NCBI GenBank assembly: GCA_049651845.1
Contig: JBASCW010000112.1
Span: 1-24,766 of the forward strand
Length of the DNA stretch: 24,766 nucleotides
Direction of reading: 5' to 3'
Source: RBG-16-66-20 sp049651845
GTDB taxonomy: Bacteria; Pseudomonadota; Gammaproteobacteria; Burkholderiales; SG8-39
Shown here piece by piece: positions 8,234 to 16,003 of the stretch. Positions within the stretch are counted from its first letter, which is position 1. Every line of letters begins with the position of its first letter. Made by a program: the position numbers and the translations under genes. The notes below the pieces were generated by a model, which saw only the letters and a program-made list of their open reading frames with translations, had not been told where the DNA came from and did not search any database.

Positions 8234-9018
8234 ACCCGGTATGGATGGCGAGCGCCGGCGTGCTCGGGCCCGGGTTGCCGGACTGGAAAGCCGCCCGCGA
8301 GGTTCTCCGTGGCGCTGCCAAGTACGCCGATCAAGCGGATCCGGAGCCCGCACCCGCACTGCTGCCGCCGAATGAACGGCGGCGCTGTTCCGCCACCGCG
8401 CGCTGGGCGCTGACGGTAGGCGGCGAGGCGCTGGACGCATCCGGCATCGCGCCCGAAGACACCGCAATTGTGTTTACCTCCTGCGGCGGTGACGGAATGA
8501 TCACGCACCAGATCTGCGAGGCGCTCGCGGCGCAACCGCCGCAGATGTCGCCGACCCGCTTCCACAATTCGGTTCACAATGCCCCGGCCGGTTACTGGAG
8601 CATTTTCGCGCATTCGCGCGCGCCGTCCACCGCGCTGTGCGGCTACGACTTTTCCTTCTCCGTTGGCCTGCTCGAGGCGGCGGCTCAGGTCATCGTCGAG
8701 CAACGTCCAGTACTTCTCGTCGCCTACGACCTCCCCTATCCGGAACCGATGCGCGCGCTCTGGTCGGTCGCGCGCCCGTTCGCCGCTGCCCTGCTGCTGG
8801 TACCGAGGGCTGCGGGCAGTCTAGCGCGCCAGCTCCGCGTTAATCTCGCCGTCGGCGCCATCGAAACCGAGTGGCCGGAAAACCTGCCCCCGGAACTTGC
8901 AAGCAATCCGGCCGCGCAGGCGCTGCGCGTCCTCGCTCTCGCGGCGCGCGATACGGGCGGCGGGGTCCGGCTGCCATATTTTGGGGCCTCCCATCTTGCG
9001 ATCGAGGTCGACCAATGA
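8230..9018 (+). CDS. apeC: Chain-length-factor-like KS N-terminal-domain protein (ApeC-like)
   Basis: From TTG 8230 the product is 262 residues, short for a ketosynthase and matching the ketoacyl-synthase-like N-terminal-domain family. It begins NPVWMASAGVLGPGLPDW. The region where a ketosynthase has its Cys reads FHNSVHNAPAGYWSIF, so there is no nucleophile, and the C-terminal His residues are missing too. That is what is expected of a chain-length factor that pairs with ApeO and controls the number of extensions. Two starts are possible: TTG 8230, which overlaps the ApeO stop in TTGA, or ATG 8245, which would cost five residues. I chose the TTG because every junction in this operon is a 4-base overlap. 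Confidence 0.82.
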   Translation: MNPVWMASAGVLGPGLPDWKAAREVLRGAAKYADQADPEPAPALLPPNERRRCSATARWALTVGGEALDASGIAPEDTAIVFTSCGGDGMITHQICEALAAQPPQMSPTRFHNSVHNAPAGYWSIFAHSRAPSTALCGYDFSFSVGLLEAAAQVIVEQRPVLLVAYDLPYPEPMRALWSVARPFAAALLLVPRAAGSLARQLRVNLAVGAIETEWPENLPPELASNPAAQALRVLALAARDTGGGVRLPYFGASHLAIEVDQ

Positions 9019-9449
9019 CGCGCCCGACCATCGCCGTGCTGGTGCCGCAGCAGGGGGCGATGTGCCTGCTGGACGAGATTTTGCGTTTCGACGAGCGCAG
9101 CATTGTGTGCCGCGCCTCCAGCCACCGCTCGCCCGTCAATCCGCTGCGCTGCGACGGCCGGCTACCCGCCTGCACGGCCATCGAATACGGCGCGCAGGCT
9201 ATGGCCGCGCACGGCGCCCTGCGCGCGGCGCCGGCGCCGCAGGTTCAGGCCGGTCTGCTTGCGGGCGCGCGCGACCTGCGCCTGAGCGCGCTCTTTCTTG
9301 ACGATGAACCGGGGCCGCTGACGGTGCGGGCCGAGCGCCTGATCGAAGAAGGCGGCCGCCTGCTCTATGCCTTCGCCGTTGAAGCCGCCGGCCGCGAGCT
9401 GGCCGCCGGCCGCCTCGCGGTGGTCCTCCGCCCGGTCGCTGCGCCATGA
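9015..9449 (+). CDS. apeP: Hot-dog dehydratase subunit (ApeP-like)
   Basis: This 144-residue protein has the 3-hydroxyacyl-ACP dehydratase hot-dog pattern: VPQQGAMCLLDEIL (10-23) and GRLPACTAIEYGAQAMAAHG (48-67). Glu57 and Gln61 align with the Glu and Gln of the FabZ segment PGVLIVEAMAQ, but there is no His at the place of the FabZ GHFPG histidine. Such a protein cannot dehydrate alone; it is expected to pair with the His-bearing ApeI domain fused to the ligase. The conserved His of the PH(R/K/Q)xxM/F motif is also replaced, by Gln12. Start ATG 9015 overlaps the previous stop as ATGA. An earlier in-frame ATG (8871) lies deep in the upstream gene and is rejected. Confidence 0.85.
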   Translation: MTRPTIAVLVPQQGAMCLLDEILRFDERSIVCRASSHRSPVNPLRCDGRLPACTAIEYGAQAMAAHGALRAAPAPQVQAGLLAGARDLRLSALFLDDEPGPLTVRAERLIEEGGRLLYAFAVEAAGRELAAGRLAVVLRPVAAP

Positions 9450-10165
9450 AGCGCGCGCTGGTGAGCGGTGGTAGCGGCACCATCGGCGCAGCGATCTGCC
9501 GTGAACTTTCGAGAGCCGGTTGGGAGGTGCTCGTCCACGCCAACGCGAACCCGGAGCGGGCCGAGGCGCTGGCCGCGGAACTCATTGGCGCCGGGGGGCG
9601 TGCGCAAAGCGTCCGTTTCGATCTGGTCGACGGCGCAAAAGCCTCCAGCGCATTGGTCGCCCTGCTTGAAGCGGGCCCGATCCAGGGGATCGTGCACAAC
9701 GCGGGCATCCATGACGATGCGCCAATGGCCGGCATGAGCGCCCGGCAATGGCATTCCGTGATTGACGTGTCGCTGCACGGTTTCTTCAACCTCGCCCAGC
9801 CGCTGCTGCTGCCAATGCTGCGCACGCGCTGGGGGAGGATCGTGGCGCTGTCTTCGGTCTCCGGCCTCATCGGCAACCGCGGGCAAACGAATTACGCCGC
9901 CGCCAAGGCTGGCCTGCACGGTGCGGTGCGCTCATTGGCTCTGGAAATCGGCTCGCGGGGCGTCACGGTGAACTGCGTCGCCCCGGGCATCATCGACACG
10001 CCGATGACCGCCGGCCTGTTCGACGCGGCACGCATCGAGAAGCTGGTGCCGCTACGGCGCGCAGGCACGCCGCAGGAAGTGGCGGAACTTGTGGGATTCC
10101 TGATGTCGGATCGGGCGGGCTATATCACCGGGCAGGTCGTTTCCATCAACGGCGGCATGGCATGA
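9446..10165 (+). CDS. apeQ: 3-oxoacyl-ACP reductase, FabG type (ApeQ-like)
   Basis: This 239-residue short-chain dehydrogenase/reductase reduces the 3-keto group made by ApeO/ApeC, using NADPH. The Rossmann motif is GGSGTIG (8-14), followed by NAG (85-87), catalytic Ser137, Tyr150 and Lys154 (YAAAK), and the C-terminal ITGQVVSINGGMA typical of FabG. The position of the fourth tetrad residue (Asn in FabG, VNLxG) reads VSLHG, with Ser109; I believe cluster-associated reductases often have this, but have not checked. It overlaps ApeP and the glycosyltransferase by ATGA at both ends. Its place between dehydratase and glycosyltransferase supports a role in the polyene pathway rather than general fatty acid synthesis. 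Confidence 0.92.
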   Translation: MKRALVSGGSGTIGAAICRELSRAGWEVLVHANANPERAEALAAELIGAGGRAQSVRFDLVDGAKASSALVALLEAGPIQGIVHNAGIHDDAPMAGMSARQWHSVIDVSLHGFFNLAQPLLLPMLRTRWGRIVALSSVSGLIGNRGQTNYAAAKAGLHGAVRSLALEIGSRGVTVNCVAPGIIDTPMTAGLFDAARIEKLVPLRRAGTPQEVAELVGFLMSDRAGYITGQVVSINGGMA

Positions 10166-10887
10166 GCGCCTTAGCCGTTGTTATCCCCGCCTACAACGAA
10201 GCGCGCACTATTCGTGAGGTCGCTGCGCGCGCGCTCGCGCAGCTGCCTCTGGTCATCGTAGTGGACGATGGCTCGACAGACGCGACTGCCGCGGCCTTGG
10301 AGGGGTTGCCGGTGATTCTGCTACGCAACGATTCGAACCGCGGCAAGGCTGGCAGCCTGCGGCGCGGCGCGGACGAAGCTGTGCGCCGGGGCGCCGCGGC
10401 GGTCGTCACGCTTGATGGCGACGGACAGCATTGCCCCGAGGACATCCCACTGCTGCTGGCGGCTTGGCACGCGGCACCGCGGCGGATCGTCATCGGCTCG
10501 CGCCTGCACGCGCGTGAGACGATTCCGGCGGCGCGATACCGCGCCAATCGCTTTGCCAATTTCTGGATCAGCTGGGCCGCGGGCCAAGCGATCGCCGATA
10601 CGCAGTCTGGATTCCGCGTCTACCCGGCCGGTCTGTTCGCGCAGACGCAGGCCAGCTATGACGCCGCGGCCTCATTCGTTTTCGAGAGCGAAATTCTGAT
10701 TGAAGCCGGGCAAGCGGGCATGGAAATCACGTGCGTACCGATCAACGCCGTCTATAGCGCACGCCCCCGCGCCAGCCATTTCCGGCCGGTTGTCGACATC
10801 GCGCGCATCGTGCGCATGGTGGCCTGGCGCCTGCTCATGCGCGGCTTGTACCTGCAGGGCTTGGTGCGCAGCCTGCGCTCGCGCTGA
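10162..10887 (+). CDS. Family 2 glycosyltransferase
   Basis: This 241-residue GT-A enzyme transfers a sugar from an activated donor. It shows the family 2 opening VVIPAYNEARTI (6-17), VDDGSTD (34-40), the metal-binding DGDGQH (85-90) and DTQSGFR (146-152), as in DPM1-like synthases. No long membrane segment is present, although the basic C-terminus (RMVAWRLLMRGLYLQGLVRSLRSR) could sit on the membrane. In this operon it may glycosylate the polyene or build its lipid head group, doing the job of the glycosyltransferase half of ApeJ. It is the last plus-strand gene; its TGA (10885-10887) abuts the stop of the convergent transporter gene with no base between. The donor sugar is not predictable. 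Confidence 0.88.
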   Translation: MSALAVVIPAYNEARTIREVAARALAQLPLVIVVDDGSTDATAAALEGLPVILLRNDSNRGKAGSLRRGADEAVRRGAAAVVTLDGDGQHCPEDIPLLLAAWHAAPRRIVIGSRLHARETIPAARYRANRFANFWISWAAGQAIADTQSGFRVYPAGLFAQTQASYDAAASFVFESEILIEAGQAGMEITCVPINAVYSARPRASHFRPVVDIARIVRMVAWRLLMRGLYLQGLVRSLRSR

Positions 10888-12111
10888 CTAGTTCCTGCCC
10901 CGCTCAAGATAGATGTTCCGGCCGCGCGTTTCGCGCAGCCAGAAGGCGGCGAGCACACCGGCAAGCGCGACGAGCGCGAGCACGCCGGCGGCAGAGCGGT
11001 AGGCGTCGAGCGCCGGGGCGCCCGCGCGCTGGTCGATGATCCAGCCGACGGCCGGCTGCAGCAGCGCGACGGCAAGAAAGCCGCCGCTGTTGACGAGGCT
11101 GGTCGCGGTGCCCGAAAGCGCCGGCGGGTTGTTCTCCTTGGCCACCGCCCAGCAGGTCACCGCGCCGGCGATGCCCAGGCCCATGCCGGCGAAAACGCAC
11201 ATCGAAGCCCAGAACGGCAGCGACCAGCCCATCACCCACGGCAGCCAGCACGCCAGGTACAGGACCGCAAGGACGCGCAGCGGCAGCACGCGCAGGCCAA
11301 TGCGGTCCGAGAGCAGGCCTGCGGCGGGCGCGCCGAAAGCGAAGCCGAGGATCATCACCGTGACGTGCAGCGTCGCGAGCTCGCGGCTCATGCCGAGAGC
11401 GTCGGTCAGGTACGGCACCGCCCAGAGCCCGGAGAACGTCAGGTACGAGCCGATCAGGCCGAATAGCACGATGAACGCCAGCCAGGTCTGCCCGTTCGAC
11501 GAAACCTGCGCCAGGCCGCGCAGCCAGGCGCCACTCGCCCCGGCCGCCGGCTGCGCGCCCGCCCCCGCCCTCTCCCCAGGCCGGTGCAAGCCCGCGTCGG
11601 CCGGCGTGTCGCGCACCCAGAGCCAGATGCAGGCCGCCAGCACGATCGAGACCACGCCCGCACCGGCGAACACCTCGCGCCAGGAGATGCGCTCGACCAG
11701 CCAGGCCAGCGGCCAGGCGCCGAGCGTGCCGCCGAGGTTGCCGGCCAGCTGCAGCACGCCCACCCAGGTGGCGAATTCGCGCTCGGTGTACCAGGAAGCG
11801 ATCAGCTTCAGCACCGAGATGAACGCGACCGCGACGCCCAGCCCGACCAGCGCGCGCCCGGCCAGCAGCCAGCCGACGTCGGCCGCGAACGCGAACAGCA
11901 GCGATCCTGCTCCCGCGACGAGGCTGCCGCCGGTGAACAGGCGGCGCGGACCGATGCTGTCCGCGAGCACGCCCGAGGGGAGCTGCATCGCCGCGTAGGG
12001 GTAGAAGTAGAACGCGGCGATGAAACCCAGCATCGTCGCGCTTGCATGGAACTCGCTGCGCAGATCCGTGGCGATCGCGCCCGGCGCCACGCGGTGGAAG
12101 AACGCGAGCAC
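10888..12111 (-). CDS. MFS transporter, N-terminus uncertain
   Basis: The product is at least 407 residues from GTG 12111, a 12-helix major facilitator. It has PSGVLADSIGPRRLFTGG at the loop between helices 2 and 3 and a second-half equivalent, GLLSDRIGLRVLPLRV. From GTG 12111 the first helix is cut to LAFFHRVAPGAIATDL. The frame continues upstream without a stop to 12208 and reads LRLRALAFTLGAAAF directly before it, which would complete the first helix. That extension has no ATG, GTG or TTG, only CTG or ATT codons. So either a rare start is used, or the helix is really short. It is the last gene after the Liv importer genes, with its upstream frame opening exactly at the livM stop. The substrate is unknown; organic acid uptake or efflux would fit the neighbours. 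Confidence 0.82.
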   Translation of the reverse strand: MLAFFHRVAPGAIATDLRSEFHASATMLGFIAAFYFYPYAAMQLPSGVLADSIGPRRLFTGGSLVAGAGSLLFAFAADVGWLLAGRALVGLGVAVAFISVLKLIASWYTEREFATWVGVLQLAGNLGGTLGAWPLAWLVERISWREVFAGAGVVSIVLAACIWLWVRDTPADAGLHRPGERAGAGAQPAAGASGAWLRGLAQVSSNGQTWLAFIVLFGLIGSYLTFSGLWAVPYLTDALGMSRELATLHVTVMILGFAFGAPAAGLLSDRIGLRVLPLRVLAVLYLACWLPWVMGWSLPFWASMCVFAGMGLGIAGAVTCWAVAKENNPPALSGTATSLVNSGGFLAVALLQPAVGWIIDQRAGAPALDAYRSAAGVLALVALAGVLAAFWLRETRGRNIYLERGRN

Positions 12112-12207
12112 GAAGGCGGCCGCGCCGAGCGTGAAGGCGAGTGCGCGCAGCCGCAGGTAGCGGGGAGATCTCAGGCCGGGCTCAAAGCGGCATGCAGGAG
12201 CAATCCG

Positions 12208-13131
12208 CTAGAGCGGCTTGCGGAGGTAGTTGCCGAGCTCGCCGATGACGCCGCGGCGGAAGGCGAGCACGCAGATCACGAAGATCACGCCCTGGACCAC
12301 CGTCACCCAGGCGCCCAGCTGCGCGAGGTAGTTCTCCATCGTGATCACGATGAAGGCGCCGACCACGGGCCCGAACACGGTGCCGAGACCGCCCAGCAGC
12401 GTCATCAGCACCACTTCCCCGGACATCGTCCAGTGCACGTCGGTGAGCGAAGCGAGCTGGAACACCAGCGCCTTGGTGCCGCCGGCGAGGCCGGCGAGCG
12501 TGGCCGAGAGAATGTAGGCGAGCAGCTTGTAGCGGTTGACGTCATAGCCGAGCGACAGCGCGCGCGCTTCGTTCTCGCGGATCGCCTTCAGCACCTGGCC
12601 GAACGGCGAATGGATCACGCGGTAGATCAGCAGGAACCCGGTTATGAAGACCACGAACACGGTGCCGTACATGGCCCAGACGTTCGAGAGGTCCAGCACG
12701 CCGAACAGCTTGCCGCGCGGCACCGCCTGGATGCCGTCCTCGCCGCCGGTGAACGGCGCCTGCAGGCAGAAGAAGAAGACCATCTGCGCGAGCGCGAGCG
12801 TGGTCATCGCGAAGTAGATGCCCTGGCGCCGGATGGCGATGAGCCCGGTCGCCACGCCGAGCAGCGCCGCGCTGGCGGCGCCGAGCAGGATCGCCAGCTC
12901 GGGCGGGAAGCCCCAGACCTTGGCCGAATGCGCGCTCACGTAGCCCGCGAAGCCGAGAAACATCGCATGGCCGAACGACAGCAGCCCGCCGAAGCCGATC
13001 AGCAGGTTGAAGGCGCAGGCAAACAGCGCGAAGCACATCGCCTTCATCAGGAACACCGGATAGACGACCATCGGCGCGAGCAGGAAGAAGGCCGCCATCG
13101 CCGCGAGCGCGATTTTCTGGGCGCGCGGCAT
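12208..13131 (-). CDS. livM: Branched-chain amino acid-type ABC permease LivM
   Basis: This 307-residue inner-membrane permease has about eight to ten hydrophobic helices. The LivM hallmarks are GFGGLLSFGHAMFLGFAGY (46-64) and the cytoplasmic coupling segment IRENEARALSLGYD (184-197), which contacts the ATPases. It would form the translocation pore with LivH. ATG 13131 lies one base after the livH stop, so translation is probably coupled. The TAG stop at 12208-12210 also marks the limit of the open frame of the MFS gene that follows. Substrate cannot be assigned from the permease. Confidence 0.92.
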   Translation of the reverse strand: MPRAQKIALAAMAAFFLLAPMVVYPVFLMKAMCFALFACAFNLLIGFGGLLSFGHAMFLGFAGYVSAHSAKVWGFPPELAILLGAASAALLGVATGLIAIRRQGIYFAMTTLALAQMVFFFCLQAPFTGGEDGIQAVPRGKLFGVLDLSNVWAMYGTVFVVFITGFLLIYRVIHSPFGQVLKAIRENEARALSLGYDVNRYKLLAYILSATLAGLAGGTKALVFQLASLTDVHWTMSGEVVLMTLLGGLGTVFGPVVGAFIVITMENYLAQLGAWVTVVQGVIFVICVLAFRRGVIGELGNYLRKPL

Positions 13132-13132
13132 G

Positions 13133-14020
13133 CTACTTCTGCGCTCCGAACAGGCCTGCCGGCCGGATCATGAGCACGATCGCCATGATCACGAAGATCA
13201 CCGTGTTCGATGCCTCCGGGTAGAACACCTTGGTCAGGCCCTCGATCAGGCCGAGCGAGAAGCCGGTGATCACCGAGCCGAAGATCGAGCCCATGCCGCC
13301 GATCACCACTACCGCGAACACGACGATGATCAGGTCGGCACCCATCTGCGGGCTGACCTGGTAGATGGGCGCCGCCATCACGCCTGCGAGCGCGGCGAGC
13401 GCCACGCCTAAGCCGTAGGTCAGCGTGATCATGCGCGGCACGTTGATGCCGAAGGCCTGCACCAGGGCCGGATTCTCCGTGGCGGCGCGCAGGTAAGCGC
13501 CGAGCTTGGTCTTCTCGATCACGAACCAGGTGCCGAGGCAGACCACCAGCGAGGCGACGATCACCCAGGCACGGTAGTTCGGCAGGTACATGAAGCCGAG
13601 GTTCTGGCCGCCCGTCAGCTCGGGCGGTATCGGATACGGCAGGCCCGAGGAGCCGTATTCGTTGCGGAACAGGCCCTGGATGATCAGCGCCAGGCCGAAA
13701 GTGAGCAGCAGGCCGTAAAGGTGGTCGAGCTTGTAGAGCTTGGACAGCATCAGGCGCTCGATGACCACGCCGGTCGCGCCGACGGCCACCGGCACGATCG
13801 CGAGCGCCCACCAGTAGCCGATGCCCGCCTTGTTGACCAGCAGATAGGCGCAGAAGGCGCCCATCATGTACTGGGCGCCATGCGTGAAGTTGATGATGTT
13901 GAGCAGACCGAAGATCACGGCGAGCCCGAGCGAGAGCAGCGCGTAGAACGACCCGTTGATCAGGCCGATCAGCAGCTGCCCGAACAGCGCTTGCGTCGGG
14001 ACGCCGAAGATCTCGGTCAT
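13133..14020 (-). CDS. livH: Branched-chain amino acid-type ABC permease LivH
   Basis: This 295-residue permease has the LivH pattern: GLINGSFYALLSLGLAVIFG (19-38), then NIINFTHGAQYMMGAF, a central LLTFGLALI, the coupling loop RAATENPALVQAFGINV, and GGMGSIFGSVITGF near the C-terminus. It pairs with LivM in the inner membrane. The start ATG 14020 is 22 bases after the livK stop. The loop residues that contact the ATP-binding subunits are intact, so the importer looks functional. Confidence 0.92.
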   Translation of the reverse strand: MTEIFGVPTQALFGQLLIGLINGSFYALLSLGLAVIFGLLNIINFTHGAQYMMGAFCAYLLVNKAGIGYWWALAIVPVAVGATGVVIERLMLSKLYKLDHLYGLLLTFGLALIIQGLFRNEYGSSGLPYPIPPELTGGQNLGFMYLPNYRAWVIVASLVVCLGTWFVIEKTKLGAYLRAATENPALVQAFGINVPRMITLTYGLGVALAALAGVMAAPIYQVSPQMGADLIIVVFAVVVIGGMGSIFGSVITGFSLGLIEGLTKVFYPEASNTVIFVIMAIVLMIRPAGLFGAQK

Positions 14021-14042
14021 GTTTTCAGCTCAACAGGCGCGA

Positions 14043-15254
14043 CTACATCTTGCAGCCGCCCTCCGCCTCGGGACGGAACGCCTGGTCGGCGGGAATCGTG
14101 GCGCGGATCTTGTACAGGTCCCACGGCCCCTTCGACTCGGCAGGCTTCTTGACCTCGACCAGCAGCGCCGGATGGATCTTGCGCCCGTCGGCGCGGATCG
14201 TGCCCTTGCCGAACAGTGGATCGTCGGTCGGCATCTTCTTCATCTGCGCGATCACCTTGGTGCCGTCGTCGGTCTTCGCCGCCTCGATCGCCTTCAGGTA
14301 GTGCATCACCGCGGAGTACACGCCGGCGTGGATCATGGTCGGATAGTTGTTGCGCGGCGCCTGCGCGGAGAAGCGCTTCGACCAGGCGCGCGTGGCGTCG
14401 TTCTGGTCCCAGTAGAAGGTTTCGGTGAAGATCAGGCCCTGCGCAGTCTGCAGTCCGAGCGCCTTGATGTCGGTGAGGAACACCAGCAGGCCGGCCAGGT
14501 TCTGCCCGCCCTTGACGATGCCGAACTCGGACGCCTGCTTGATCGAGTTGATGGTGTCGCCGCCGGCGTTCGCGAGGCCGATGATCTTCGCCTTGGAGGC
14601 CTGCGCCTGCAGCAGGAACGAGGAGAAGTCCTGGCCCGGGAACGGGTGGCGCACCTTGCCCACCACCTTGCCGCCGCTCTTGAGCACCACCGCCTCGGTA
14701 TCGCGCTCGAGTGCGTGGCCGAAGGCATAGTCCGCGGTGAGGAAGAACCACGAGTCGCCGCCGGTCTTGACGATCGCGCTGCCGGTGCCGTTGGCGAGCA
14801 TCCAGGTGTCGTAGGTCCAGTGGATGGTGTTCGGCGAGCAGGCCTTGCCGGTCAGGTCCGAGGTGGCCGCGCCGGAAACCAGGAATGCCTTGCCCTTCTT
14901 GCGCGTGATTTCATTGACCGCGAGCGCCACCGAGGAGGTCGGCACGTCGACGATCACGTCCACCTTGTCCACGTCGTACCACTGGTTGGCGACGTTCGAG
15001 CCGACGTCGGGCTTGTTCTGGTGGTCGGCGAAGACGATCTCCACCTTCATGCCCTTCTTGGCCGCGCCGAAGTCCTCGACCGCCATGCGCGCGGCGATCA
15101 CCGAGCCCTGGCCGGTGAGGTCCGCGTACAGTCCGGATTGGTCGTTCATGACGCCGATCTTGATCACGCCGTCCGAGATCTGCGCCTGGGCGGTGCCGGC
15201 CATGGCAAACGTGGCGGCAAGGGTCGCCGCGATGAGTGTGCACTTGAGTTTCAT
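14043..15254 (-). CDS. livK: Periplasmic substrate-binding protein, LivK type
   Basis: This 403-residue exported protein begins MKLKCTLIAATLAATFAMA and has a signal peptidase I site at AQA-Q near residue 24. The mature protein starts with DGVIKIGVMNDQSGLYADLTG, the type I periplasmic binding fold of the Liv/HAAT family. ATG 15254 is preceded by AGGAG with an 8-base spacer (CACAGGAGAACGAAGC), a clear ribosome site; the frame stays open further upstream through livF but that is not coding. The ligand is not certain: this branch of binding proteins often sits beside CoA-ligase genes and may bind aromatic or short organic acids rather than Leu/Ile/Val. The gene lies between the ATPase pair and the permease pair, which is an uncommon place. 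Confidence 0.92.
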   Translation of the reverse strand: MKLKCTLIAATLAATFAMAGTAQAQISDGVIKIGVMNDQSGLYADLTGQGSVIAARMAVEDFGAAKKGMKVEIVFADHQNKPDVGSNVANQWYDVDKVDVIVDVPTSSVALAVNEITRKKGKAFLVSGAATSDLTGKACSPNTIHWTYDTWMLANGTGSAIVKTGGDSWFFLTADYAFGHALERDTEAVVLKSGGKVVGKVRHPFPGQDFSSFLLQAQASKAKIIGLANAGGDTINSIKQASEFGIVKGGQNLAGLLVFLTDIKALGLQTAQGLIFTETFYWDQNDATRAWSKRFSAQAPRNNYPTMIHAGVYSAVMHYLKAIEAAKTDDGTKVIAQMKKMPTDDPLFGKGTIRADGRKIHPALLVEVKKPAESKGPWDLYKIRATIPADQAFRPEAEGGCKM

Positions 15255-15289
15255 GCTTCGTTCTCCTGTGAAGAAAGTGTTCGTCCGAT

Positions 15290-16003
15290 CTATACGCCCA
15301 GGTACTCGTGCAGCTTGCCCATGTTGGCCTCGAGCTGCGCGTTGGGGATCATGTCCACCACCCTGCCGTTCTCCATCACGTAGTGGCGGTCGGCGACCGT
15401 CGCGGCGAAGCGGAAATTCTGCTCCACCAGCAGGATGGTGAAGCCTTCGTCCTTCAGCTTCGCGAGGGTGCGGCCGATCTGCTGCACGATCACCGGCGCC
15501 AGCCCCTCGGTGGGCTCGTCGAGCAGCAGCATCTTCGCGCCCGTGCGCAGGATGCGGCCGATGGCGAGCATCTGCTGCTCGCCGCCCGAGAGCTTCGTGC
15601 CCTGGCTCTTCTTGCGCTCCCTGAGGTTGGGGAAAAGCTCGTAGATCCGCTCGACGCTCAAGCCGCCGGGCGCAATCTCCGGCGGCAGCATCAGGTTCTC
15701 CTCGACATTCAGGCTGGCGAAGATGCCGCGCTCCTCCGGGCACAGCGCGATGCCGAGGCGCGCGATGCGGTTCGAGGGCAGGCCCACCACTTCGCTGCCC
15801 TGATACTGCACCGAGCCGGCGCGCTTCTCGACCATGCCCATCACCGACTTCAGCGTGGTGGTCTTGCCCGCGCCATTGCGCCCGAGCAGCGTCACCACTT
15901 CGCTGCTCTGAACGTCGAAATCGACGCCGTGCAGGATGTGCGACTCGCCGTACCACGCGTTCAGGCCCCTGGCCGCGAGAAGGTGCGTGTAGGGCTCAGC
16001 CAT
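15290..16003 (-). CDS. livF: ABC importer ATPase LivF
   Basis: This 237-residue ATP-binding subunit has Walker A GRNGAGKTT (41-49), signature LSGGEQQ (138-144), Walker B MLLLDEP (158-164) and the LVEQN segment in which Gln stands where many ABC proteins have the switch His, normal for LivF. It powers uptake together with LivG. ATG 16003 lies inside the end of livG, an 8-base overlap, so the two ATPases are translationally coupled. The TAG stop is 35 bases before the livK start. Confidence 0.93.
   Translation of the reverse strand: MAEPYTHLLAARGLNAWYGESHILHGVDFDVQSSEVVTLLGRNGAGKTTTLKSVMGMVEKRAGSVQYQGSEVVGLPSNRIARLGIALCPEERGIFASLNVEENLMLPPEIAPGGLSVERIYELFPNLRERKKSQGTKLSGGEQQMLAIGRILRTGAKMLLLDEPTEGLAPVIVQQIGRTLAKLKDEGFTILLVEQNFRFAATVADRHYVMENGRVVDMIPNAQLEANMGKLHEYLGV

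Noticed and set aside
11584..13173. Long plus-strand open frame of 529 codons opposite the MFS and livM genes
   Set aside because: It is rich in Arg, Glu, His and Gln without any domain and lies antisense to clear transporter genes; it is a mirror effect of high GC codon bias.
15255..15956. N-terminal extension of the LivK frame
   Set aside because: The frame is open through livF, but a signal peptide and a strong ribosome site place the start at 15254.
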